Part shown: in pieces, positions 1-6,732 of the stretch
Layout: every line of letters starts with the position of its first letter
Numbering within the stretch: position 1 is the first letter of the stretch
NCBI GenBank assembly: GCA_030639705.1
Contig: DAOWKX010000008.1
Location: 1-34,033, forward strand
Direction of reading: 5' to 3'
Origin: Candidatus Aminicenantota bacterium
GTDB lineage: Bacteria > Acidobacteriota > Aminicenantia > UBA2199
Length of the DNA: 34,033 bases
Translations under genes and position numbers: made by a program
The notes under the pieces: generated by a model
Database searches by the model: none
What the model was told of the DNA's origin: nothing
What the model saw: only the letters and a program-made list of their open reading frames with translations

Positions 1-751
1 CAATGACTACTGTATTGTCAACCCTATCTGACACCCAATCCGTATAGGCATCTATAATAATTTCAGGATTTGAATAAACCGGACCATGGCTGGGGGCAAT
101 CATTTGAAAATCAAGGGCTTTGATTTTTTCTATATTTTTCCTCACCACATTTCTAAACGGCATCATTATTTCGGCATAGTATCTTTTGGCATCTTCTACG
201 ACTTTGGCTTCATTTTTGACAAAGAGGTCACTGGTAGCCAGATGAGAACCAAAAAAATCACAGGAAAAAAGAATTTTATCCTCTTTAAAATAGGTACACA
301 TCGTCTCCGGCCAGTGAACCCAGGGAGTAAAAACAAACTCAAGAGTTATATCCCCCAGAGAGAGGGTTTCCCCGTCTCCGACAGTTTTAATCCTGTTCCG
401 GGGAATCTGAAGAAGATCCATCAAGAAAGCCTTTCCTTTTTCATTGGCAATCAGGGTTGCTTCCGGAAATAATTCAAGAAGATCAGGAATTGAACCAGAA
501 TGATCCTGTTCGGCGTGATTGGAAACCAGATAGTCTATTTTATCAATCTGTAATTTTTTCAGATTTGACATGAGCTCATGCTTTTTGGCTGGATCAACTG
601 AATCGATTAAAATGGTTTTGCCTTTTCCCTTTATCAAATAGGAATTATAACTGGTACCATCCGGGAGAGGGATGAGTTCATCAAAAATCCTCCGGTCCCA
701 ATCCCTGGAACCGACCGAAAAAACCCTCTGATTTAGTTGCTGTACTGGCAT
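1..751 (-). CDS. Flavodiiron protein (FprA-type), N-terminal part, cut by window edge
   Basis: The visible 250 residues are the metallo-beta-lactamase-like diiron domain of an A-type flavoprotein, which reduces O2 (to water) or NO with electrons from rubredoxin. The diiron ligand motif H-x-E-x-D-H is present in NHAEQDHSG near residue 79; further expected ligands are seen in TPWVHWPE, SCDFFGSH and PSHGPVY. The C-terminal flavodoxin (FMN) domain lies beyond base 1 and cannot be checked. Its ATG (751-749) shares one base with the TAA of the rubredoxin gene upstream, so the two are translationally coupled. Pairing with rubredoxin and a PerR-like regulator points to oxygen or peroxide defence in an anaerobe. 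The family call is firm; O2 versus NO preference cannot be read from the sequence. Confidence 0.93.
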   Translation of the reverse strand, partial: MPVQQLNQRVFSVGSRDWDRRIFDELIPLPDGTSYNSYLIKGKGKTILIDSVDPAKKHELMSNLKKLQIDKIDYLVSNHAEQDHSGSIPDLLELFPEATLIANEKGKAFLMDLLQIPRNRIKTVGDGETLSLGDITLEFVFTPWVHWPETMCTYFKEDKILFSCDFFGSHLATSDLFVKNEAKVVEDAKRYYAEIMMPFRNVVRKNIEKIKALDFQMIAPSHGPVYSNPEIIIDAYTDWVSDRVDNTVVI

Positions 752-909
752 TATTCTTCCTCAAACATATCTTTTCCAACACCGCAGACGGGGCACACCC
801 AATCTTCGGGTAAATCTTCAAAAGAGGTTCCGGGCTTGATCTCTGAATCAGGATCTCCAACTTCAGGATCATAAACATAACCACAGGCTTTACACACGTA
901 CTTTTTCAT
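751..909 (-). CDS. Rubredoxin
   Basis: A 52-residue protein starting MKKYVCKACGYVYDPEVGDP. It has the two knuckles of a one-iron rubredoxin, CKACGY near residue 6 and CPVCGV near residue 39, and the usual DLPEDWVCP stretch before the second. It is a cytosolic one-electron carrier. The start is supported by an AAGGAGAG ribosome site six bases upstream. The stop overlaps the start of the flavodiiron gene by one base, so this is almost certainly that enzyme's electron donor. It lies 51 bases after the PerR-like gene on the same strand and probably belongs to that transcript. It is typical in length and shows nothing degenerate. Confidence 0.96.
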   Translation of the reverse strand: MKKYVCKACGYVYDPEVGDPDSEIKPGTSFEDLPEDWVCPVCGVGKDMFEEE

Positions 910-960
910 TTTTTCTCTCCTTGTTATATTATTTATTAATTATATTTTCTCTATTTATAT

Positions 961-1386
961 TTATTGCAAGCATTTCTTACAAATTCCCAAAAATTGAATC
1001 TTAACTTCCTCGATTTTATGGCCCTGTATAAATGTTCGTGAAAAAAAAGGCATTTTTAAATCAATGTCAATAATCCGACCGCAAACCGAACAATAAAAAT
1101 GGGCATGGGGTTTATCCACAATATCATAATGGGATTCTGAATCACTGGTTTTCAGAGTGGTTAAAATTCCTTTTTTTACAAACAGATTCAAATTATTGTA
1201 AACGGTTGTTCTGGAAAGAGTAGGAATATTTTTTGAAATTTGTTGGTAAATCATTTCAGCAGAAGGATGATTTTTGTTTTTTATAATGTATTCCAGGATT
1301 AAAAGGCGTTGAAAAGACGGTTTAACTCCTTTAGAGCTCAGGAGATCCTGAAATTTGCGATAAATATCATGCTCTCTTTCTTCCAT
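961..1386 (-). CDS. Fur-family transcriptional regulator, PerR-like
   Basis: The 141 residues are the normal length for Fur/PerR proteins. An N-terminal winged helix (residues about 15-80, with the recognition stretch TLSRTTVYNNLNLF) is followed by a metal-binding dimerisation domain. The latter has PHAHFYCSVCGRIID and a terminal CKKC, giving the two CxxC pairs of the structural zinc site, plus the histidines expected for the regulatory metal. PerR is favoured over Fur because the neighbours are rubredoxin and a flavodiiron protein and because the operator upstream fits a PerR box at 13 of 15 positions. That operator covers the gene's own promoter, so autorepression is likely. Zur or a peroxide-insensitive Fur cannot be fully excluded. 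Confidence 0.9.
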   Translation of the reverse strand: MEEREHDIYRKFQDLLSSKGVKPSFQRLLILEYIIKNKNHPSAEMIYQQISKNIPTLSRTTVYNNLNLFVKKGILTTLKTSDSESHYDIVDKPHAHFYCSVCGRIIDIDLKMPFFSRTFIQGHKIEEVKIQFLGICKKCLQ

Positions 1387-1431
1387 ATCAAAACCTATAT
1401 TTTTACCATCCGGCCATAATACTGTAATTAT

Positions 1432-1458
1432 TTAATATTGTAATGATTACAATATTAA
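1432..1458. promoter_or_regulatory. Perfect 27-bp palindrome, probable PerR/Fur operator
   Basis: The two 13-base arms are exactly complementary around a single central base at 1445. The core TTGTAATGATTACAA differs from the PerR box consensus TTATAATNATTATAA only at the symmetric third and thirteenth positions. It lies between the proposed -10 element and the start codon of the PerR-like gene, spanning the expected transcription start. Binding of that regulator is inferred from position and family knowledge. Confidence 0.8.
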
Positions 1459-1486
1459 TATTAATACAAAAAATCTTATTTGTCAA
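1458..1486 (-). promoter_or_regulatory. Promoter of perR-rubredoxin-flavodiiron operon
   Basis: On the minus strand a perfect TTGACA (1486-1481) is followed, after 17 bases, by TAATAT (1463-1458). The predicted transcript start falls inside the palindrome at 1432-1458, which would let a bound repressor block initiation. The -10 match is four of six. Confidence 0.6.
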
Positions 1487-1586
1487 CTAATATTTGTTTT
1501 ATATTATTGGAGTAAAATATGTTGTGTCATCGTAGAAGAGGCTAAACCAAATTTATACTGCTTCAAAAGTAGAACTGTGAAAAGAA

Positions 1587-1615
1587 TTGACAAATCAAGG
1601 GATTCTTGATATTTT
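1587..1615 (+). promoter_or_regulatory. Promoter of rseC-like gene with dyad in its spacer
   Basis: TTGACA at 1587-1592 and TATTTT at 1610-1615 are separated by 17 bases. The spacer holds an inverted repeat, ATCAAG-GGATT-CTTGAT (1594-1610), which could be an operator. The predicted start is about 17 bases before the rseC-like start codon. Confidence 0.5.
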
Positions 1616-1638
1616 GATAACCATCACAGGTATTTGAA

Positions 1639-2076
1639 ATGAGTACTGAAGAAGGAACCATCACCAAAGCGGCCGGGAACAAAGCCTGGGTTCTTGTGGC
1701 GAGAAGTGAAATGTGTGATTGCTGTGGAAGCAAGGGAATCTGTCATACTCTCGGAGGGGGAAAAAATATGGAAGCCGAAGCTCTAAATACTGCAGGTGCC
1801 AAGGTGGGAGATAGAGTAAGGATAAAAATAAAGACCGGGACCTTATGGAAAATTTCCCTTCTGTTTTATATGATTCCTGTAATTGCTCTTGTACTTGGAG
1901 CCCTGGTGGGAATAAAGATTGGCACCCGAATCCACGCCGATCCGGAATTATTTTCCGCACTATCAGCCATAGTGTTTGCGGGTCTTTCTTTTGCAATTAT
2001 CAAATTAATTGCCAACCGGCTGCAGGATAAAAAAGATTACATCCCGGAAGTTGAGAGGATTCTCTCCCAGGGATAG
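1639..2076 (+). CDS. rseC: RseC/MucC-family membrane protein
   Basis: The 145-residue protein has the RseC family layout: a soluble N-terminal part with a cysteine cluster (MCDCCGSKGIC, residues about 26-35), then two transmembrane helices (about 70-92 and 100-120). In Escherichia coli RseC works with the Rsx (Rnf) complex to keep SoxR reduced, and homologues are common beside rnf genes. Here it faces the tail of the Rnf operon but is transcribed the other way, from its own promoter. No soxR is visible, so the family assignment is solid but the partner is inferred. The ribosome site is weak (AGGT). It converges on tatA, with 21 bases between the two stops. Confidence 0.85.
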   Translation: MSTEEGTITKAAGNKAWVLVARSEMCDCCGSKGICHTLGGGKNMEAEALNTAGAKVGDRVRIKIKTGTLWKISLLFYMIPVIALVLGALVGIKIGTRIHADPELFSALSAIVFAGLSFAIIKLIANRLQDKKDYIPEVERILSQG

Positions 2077-2097
2077 GATACCCAAACCCGAGGGTGA

Positions 2098-2281
2098 TTA
2101 TTTATTTTCTTTATCTTCTTCTGATTCTTCTTCTTTATCGTCTTTCTTGATTGAGTCCTTGAAATTTTTAATCCCTTCTCCCAAACCTTTGGCCAGTTCA
2201 GGAATTTTTTTTTCCCCCGAAAAGCAAGGCTATAATGACAAAAATAATTAATATTTCCCATATTCCAAAAGATCCAAACAT
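2098..2281 (-). pseudogene. tatA: tatA (twin-arginine translocase subunit), frameshifted at an A9 run
   Basis: From the ATG at 2281, behind a GAGGTGAG ribosome site, the frame reads MFGSFGIWEILIIFVIIALL then FGGKK, the single membrane helix and hinge of TatA. It then runs into a run of nine A followed by an immediate stop. Removing one A restores IPELAKGLGEGIKNFKDSIK, the amphipathic helix of TatA, then an acidic tail ending at a TAA at 2098, about 60 residues in total. So every TatA element is present but the gene is one base out of frame. An assembly or sequencing error in the homopolymer, or transcriptional slippage that restores the frame, are both more likely than true loss. A Tat substrate, the hydrogenase small subunit at 32656-33636, is encoded in this window. 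Confidence 0.88.
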
Positions 2282-2301
2282 TACGCTCACCTCAATCTAA
2301 A

Positions 2302-2330
2302 ATTTTAAATGGTTTTCACAATGAAGTCAA
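2302..2330 (-). promoter_or_regulatory. Promoter of tatA
   Basis: The minus strand has TTGACT (2330-2325), a 17-base spacer and TAAAAT (2307-2302), each five of six to consensus. This would start transcription about 14 bases before the tatA start codon, independently of the operon that ends at 2388. The same TTGACT/17/TAAAAT arrangement precedes the group 3b hydrogenase operon. Confidence 0.6.
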
Positions 2331-2387
2331 TAGGTGGGTATATAACCTCCCCAACAATAAATAGATTGAATCCTAATACACTCGACT

Positions 2388-4184
2388 TTATTCAATGGCT
2401 CTGCTGGGGCAAACCCCAATACAGATTCGGCATTGAATACATTTTTCTTTATCAATAAAGGCAACTTTGCCTTTTTCCCAGACAATGGCATTACTTTCAC
2501 ATGACCTGGCACACAGTCCACATTTTATACAAAGTTCGGGGATCACGCGGAATTTCAGGAGTGCCGGGCAAACATGAGCCGGGCAACGTTTTTCAAGAAT
2601 GTGAGCTTCATATTCATGCCTGAAATATTTAATGGTGGTTAAAACCGGGTTCGGTGCGGTCTTTCCCAGACCACAGAGTGCGGCATCAATGATGGTTTCT
2701 GACAAACGCTCTAGTGTGTCAAGATCCTCAATCTTCCCGTTTCCGTCACAAATTCTTTCGAGTATCTCCAGCATCACTTTTGTCCCCACTCGGCAGGGGG
2801 TACATTTTCCACAACTTTCTTCAGCCGTGAAGTTGAGAAAAAATTTGGCAATATCAACCATGCAACTGGTCTCATCCATGACCACCATACCGCCAGAGCC
2901 CATGATGGCACCGGTTTTATTTATGGATTCATAATCAATGGGAATATCAAACATGCTCTCGGGAATACACCCACCCGAGGGGCCGCCCAGCTGAGCCGCC
3001 TTAATCCTTCTATTTTTAATTCCGCCTCCTCCGATCTCAAAGATCACCTTGCGCAATGACATTCCCATTGGAACTTCAACAAGTCCGGTATATTTCACTT
3101 TCCCGGCCAAGGCAAAGACTTTGGTCCCTTTACTCTGGGGAGTCCCGATTGAGGCATAGGCTTCGGGCGAATCAATAATAATCCTTGGGAGATTGGCCAG
3201 AGTTTCAACGTTATTCACCACCGTGGGTTTCTGAAACAATCCTTTAATCGGAGGAAAAGGGGGTTTTGGCCTGGGCATTCCCCGCTGATCTTCAAGGGAA
3301 GCGATCAGAGCTGTTTCTTCACCGCATACAAAAGCGCCGGCACCCTCTCTGATGCTGATGTCAAATGAAAATCCGCTGTCCAGGATGTTCTCTCCTAAAA
3401 AAAAATTTTCTCTGGCATCGGATAAGGCCTTATCCAGAGTTTTTAAAGCAAGGGGATATTCAGCCCGGCAATAGATAAAGCCCTCGGTGGCACCGATCGA
3501 ATAGCCGGCGATTATCATCCCCTCCAATACCGAATGAGGGTCTCCTTCAAGAATCGAGCGATCCATAAAAGCACCCGGATCACCCTCATCTGCATTACAA
3601 ATCACATATTTAATATCGGATTGTACATTTCGACAGAAGGTCCACTTCTTTGCCGTGGGGAATCCTGCCCCGCCACGTCCTCTGATACCTGATTTACCAA
3701 TCTCTTCGATCACCTCTTCCGGTTTCATTTTTAAAATTATTTTTATCGCTTTATAGCCATCATTATCAAGATAATCCGATATTCTAAAGGGATCGATATT
3801 TCCACAATTTCTCAGGACAATCTTCACCTGATCCTTGATCACCGAATACTCATTGGTAAAAGGTACACCCTGGTAAATTGTTATAGTGGCGTTTTCCGGG
3901 GGATATTGAAACAGAACATGCTTCTTTATTATCTCCCCATTATTGATGGTTTTCTCGATAATATTGGGAACCGATTCATCGGTAATATTCCCGTAAGTTA
4001 AACGGGTCCAGCCATCGATTTCTATCTCCGCAATCACTTCCTGGGAACACATTCCGATACAGGCGGTTGATCCCAGCTCAATAGTAAGGTTATGCTTTTT
4101 TATCTCATCTTCAAATGCCTGATAGACGTCCTCACCACCTGCGGCTCTTCCACAGGTTGCCATTCCTATCGTTATCTTTGACAT
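2388..4184 (-). CDS. NuoF/HydB-like NADH-binding flavoprotein subunit
   Basis: The 598-residue protein has the architecture of HydB/HndC of bifurcating and NAD(P)-linked hydrogenases. It opens with a thioredoxin-like [2Fe-2S] domain (Cys11, Cys42, Cys46). The FMN/NADH core follows, with GIRGRGGAGFPTAKKW at about 166-181 and NADEGDPGAF at about 198, then the SLBB region and an ESCGKCTPCRVG [4Fe-4S] site. Two C-terminal [4Fe-4S] clusters (CIKCGLCARSC and CIQCRICIGVC) complete it. All nucleotide and cluster residues look intact, so it should oxidise or reduce NAD(P)H. It is the last gene of the Rnf operon, 17 bases after the NuoE-like gene with an AAGGGA ribosome site. No catalytic [FeFe] subunit accompanies it. 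NADH versus NADPH cannot be decided by eye. Confidence 0.9.
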   Translation of the reverse strand: MSKITIGMATCGRAAGGEDVYQAFEDEIKKHNLTIELGSTACIGMCSQEVIAEIEIDGWTRLTYGNITDESVPNIIEKTINNGEIIKKHVLFQYPPENATITIYQGVPFTNEYSVIKDQVKIVLRNCGNIDPFRISDYLDNDGYKAIKIILKMKPEEVIEEIGKSGIRGRGGAGFPTAKKWTFCRNVQSDIKYVICNADEGDPGAFMDRSILEGDPHSVLEGMIIAGYSIGATEGFIYCRAEYPLALKTLDKALSDARENFFLGENILDSGFSFDISIREGAGAFVCGEETALIASLEDQRGMPRPKPPFPPIKGLFQKPTVVNNVETLANLPRIIIDSPEAYASIGTPQSKGTKVFALAGKVKYTGLVEVPMGMSLRKVIFEIGGGGIKNRRIKAAQLGGPSGGCIPESMFDIPIDYESINKTGAIMGSGGMVVMDETSCMVDIAKFFLNFTAEESCGKCTPCRVGTKVMLEILERICDGNGKIEDLDTLERLSETIIDAALCGLGKTAPNPVLTTIKYFRHEYEAHILEKRCPAHVCPALLKFRVIPELCIKCGLCARSCESNAIVWEKGKVAFIDKEKCIQCRICIGVCPSRAIE

Positions 4185-4201
4185 TTACATTCCCTTCTGT
4201 T

Positions 4202-4699
4202 TTATTCCGCAGCCTCGCGATACATATCAATGATCTTTCTAATTTTATTCACATCCAGTTTACCATAAACCCTGTCATTGACCATCATGGCCGGAGCCAA
4301 GGCGCAGCAACCAAGACAGGCGACATCCTGAACTGTAAAAAGACCATCTTTGGTGGTATCTTCAATTTCACTTATCCCAATATGAGAATTTAAGCTTTCA
4401 CCCAGAATAGTGGCGCCTCCCACATGACAGGCCGTACCGTGACAGACTTTAACAATATTTTTGCCCACGGGTTTGGTCCTGAACTGGGCATAAAAAGTAA
4501 TAACCCCATATATATGACTCTCGGAAACATTCATTTTTTCGGAGAGATATTTTATCGAAAATTCAGGCACATAGCCAAACCGGGTCTGAATCTGTTGTAG
4601 GTAAATCATCAGAGATTTTTTTTGTTTATAATTATAGTAAATGGATTCCACGACTTCAATATCAGTTTTCGAGGGGTTTGTTGGTTCAGGCATACTCAC
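4202..4699 (-). CDS. NuoE/HydC-like [2Fe-2S] subunit
   Basis: A 165-residue member of the 24-kDa NADH dehydrogenase subunit family. It has an N-terminal helical bundle (about 10-75, containing GYVPEFSIKYLSEKMNV) and a C-terminal thioredoxin-fold domain. The four ligand cysteines sit in KVCHGTACHVGG and DVACLGCCALAP. In HydABC, HndABCD and complex I this subunit partners the NuoF-like protein next to the FMN. Its start overlaps the stop of the NuoG/FdhA-like gene by four bases (ATGA), which suggests fixed stoichiometry of the three-subunit module. Length and motifs are ordinary. Confidence 0.92.
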   Translation of the reverse strand: MSMPEPTNPSKTDIEVVESIYYNYKQKKSLMIYLQQIQTRFGYVPEFSIKYLSEKMNVSESHIYGVITFYAQFRTKPVGKNIVKVCHGTACHVGGATILGESLNSHIGISEIEDTTKDGLFTVQDVACLGCCALAPAMMVNDRVYGKLDVNKIRKIIDMYREAAE

Positions 4700-6732
4700 T
4701 CACGCTCCTTAAACATTTTGGCTGTAATATCCTTCATACCCTTACATTTCATACACAATATTACCTGATAATTTATTCTTCTAAAGACCTCAGGTAGTGA
4801 AAGATCAATTTGATGAGGAATATCCGGTTTCTCTATTTTAATACCTGCCCTTTCCAACCTTTCATAATCAATCTCTTTTAAATGATCATATGTCTGTGCG
4901 ATTTCTTTCTCCCATATGTCTTCTGCGGTATTCATTTCCCAATTGTGACCCAATTTTTTTGCCAATTCTCTGAAAATCCACCAGGTGGGTTTTGCTTCTC
5001 CCGGTGAATCAACTGCTTTCCTGATCCGATTGATCCGGTAATCCGAACTGATGGTAGACCCATCATATTCCACCCAGACCGAAGCAGGCAATACAATATC
5101 TGCCTTTTCCTGTATTTCCGTCGGGAAAATATCCTGAACTACCAAAAACTCTAATGAATCGGTGTTAATCATATGAGGGGTCATTGAATATAAAAATTTC
5201 ACTTTATTAAGTTCTGATTTCCTTTTGGGAAAAATCCCCATAATATAAGCACCCACGGTATTATTTTCCCTGGAAATTGAGCAAATTCTCAGGTTTTCTA
5301 TCTTTTTAATATCCGAAATATCCATCCGGGGATCATGAAACACCAGGGTTTCACCTTTGATTTCCTTTTCCAGGCCGGATAAATTCTTCAGCTGAAGATG
5401 GGCAAATTTTGCTATTTCCATGTTTTCGGAATCCACGACAATGAGCCTGGTCCCCTGCAATACCGCCTGTTTAATAAATGTAGCAGCCACTGGATTGTCC
5501 CGTACGATGTCTGTACCCGCCACAACAATTGTTTCTGCTTTTTTTATCTCTTGGTAATCAATCCCCATGAAAGACGGAGGTTCAAAATGAAAAATATTTT
5601 CACTGGTCATAATCTGATTAAAAAATTTTTTTGTCAGAAACAAATCTTCATTGGTATTCTTGGTAGACACAAAACACCCGATTGCCTCACTACCATACTT
5701 TTCTTTGATCCCAGTCATTTTTCTGGCAACTAAATCCAGTGCTTTTTCCCAGTTTGATTCAACCAGTTTTCCATTTTCCCTGATTTTTGGACGGAGCAAT
5801 CGATCATTGGAGTGGATGAAATCAAAGCCGAATCGACCCTTGAAACAAAGCCTTCCCAGATTTGGTTTTGCATCTTCAATCCCATCAACTTTAACAATTT
5901 CATTATCTTTAATGCATAAATCGAGCTGACATCCCACTCCGCAGTAATAACAGGTGGTTTTCACCCGAGTCACATCCCACATTCTGGAGTTGAATCGATT
6001 TCTCTTCTCAAAGAGCGCTCCCACCGGACAACTCTGAACACATTCCCCGCAATAAACACAATCTGAATCAGGAAGGGTTTTGTCTCCTCTCACTACTATC
6101 TTGGCAATATTCCCCCTGTATCCATGGGAAATTGCATTGTTTACCTGAATCTCACAACAGGCCTGGACGCATCTGCCACAGAGAATACACCGTCCAAAAT
6201 CTCTTCCGATTAACGGATCATTATACTCAAGCGGGTATTTGGTGGGGATGCGATCCAATGTTCTCCGGGTAACCTGGTACCGATAGGCCAATGCCTGCAG
6301 TTCACAGCGTCCATAGGCAACACAAATATCATCTGCCCTATCATATTCACTAACTTCCTGCTGGAAATCCGACCATTCTTCAGGAAAATTCCCCCGGACA
6401 GAACAGTTATGGTTCCCGGAAATGAGCAACAATTCAAGAACCATCTTCCGGGCCTTTACAATGCGTGGCGTTTCAGTCGACACCTCCATGTTATCCGCCG
6501 CAGGTGAAGAACAAGCGGCAATGGGCCCCGGTGCTCCTTTCACATCAACGATACATATACGACAGGCCCCGGTGGGAGGAGCTCCTTTCAGATGACAGAG
6601 TGTGGGAATGTATATTTCATTTCTTCTGGCAACCTCAAGGATTGTTTCCCCCGGTTCAAATTCATATTTATTTCCATTAACGGTAATTGTTTTTTTTAAT
6701 TTGCTCATGGTCTCAGATCCATTTTTTTTCAT
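4696..6732 (-). CDS. NuoG/FdhA-like iron-sulfur subunit with degenerate molybdopterin domain
   Basis: The N-terminal half is intact: a [2Fe-2S] domain (Cys46, 57, 60, 74), a His108/Cys110/Cys137/Cys143 cluster with about 26 residues between two of the ligands, two [4Fe-4S] clusters (Cys182/185/188/192 and 225/228/231/235), and the FdhA-type cluster CYYCGVGC with Cys296 in GRLCFKGR. The rest resembles a formate dehydrogenase catalytic domain but is short. Where the active-site Cys or Sec normally lies (the ARVCH-type stretch) the sequence reads ENIFHFEPPSFMG with no Cys, and about 20 neighbouring residues are missing. The C-terminal cofactor-binding domain is replaced by a short tail with CMKC. 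Total length is 678, against roughly 900 for such enzymes. It overlaps rnfB by four bases. It is probably a wiring subunit, as NuoG is. An in-frame ATG at codon 9 is an alternative start. Confidence 0.85.
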   Translation of the reverse strand: MKKNGSETMSKLKKTITVNGNKYEFEPGETILEVARRNEIYIPTLCHLKGAPPTGACRICIVDVKGAPGPIAACSSPAADNMEVSTETPRIVKARKMVLELLLISGNHNCSVRGNFPEEWSDFQQEVSEYDRADDICVAYGRCELQALAYRYQVTRRTLDRIPTKYPLEYNDPLIGRDFGRCILCGRCVQACCEIQVNNAISHGYRGNIAKIVVRGDKTLPDSDCVYCGECVQSCPVGALFEKRNRFNSRMWDVTRVKTTCYYCGVGCQLDLCIKDNEIVKVDGIEDAKPNLGRLCFKGRFGFDFIHSNDRLLRPKIRENGKLVESNWEKALDLVARKMTGIKEKYGSEAIGCFVSTKNTNEDLFLTKKFFNQIMTSENIFHFEPPSFMGIDYQEIKKAETIVVAGTDIVRDNPVAATFIKQAVLQGTRLIVVDSENMEIAKFAHLQLKNLSGLEKEIKGETLVFHDPRMDISDIKKIENLRICSISRENNTVGAYIMGIFPKRKSELNKVKFLYSMTPHMINTDSLEFLVVQDIFPTEIQEKADIVLPASVWVEYDGSTISSDYRINRIRKAVDSPGEAKPTWWIFRELAKKLGHNWEMNTAEDIWEKEIAQTYDHLKEIDYERLERAGIKIEKPDIPHQIDLSLPEVFRRINYQVILCMKCKGMKDITAKMFKERE

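Noticed and set aside
2037..2261. A 74-codon minus-strand frame running through the tatA region
   Set aside because: It joins the second half of the TatA helix to out-of-frame sequence and reads past the TatA stop into the rseC end; it is a by-product of the frameshift, not a gene.
2388..4699. Electron-bifurcating [FeFe] hydrogenase HydABC
   Set aside because: HydB- and HydC-like subunits are present, but the third subunit is FdhA/NuoG-like and lacks the H-cluster motifs.
5398..5733. Plus-strand frames of 60-130 codons opposite the energy operons
   Set aside because: They lie antisense to well-supported genes, have no recognisable motifs or ribosome sites, and are best explained as shadows.
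4696..6732. Active formate dehydrogenase
   Set aside because: No Cys or Sec at the active-site position and no C-terminal cofactor domain; no in-frame TGA that could encode Sec.
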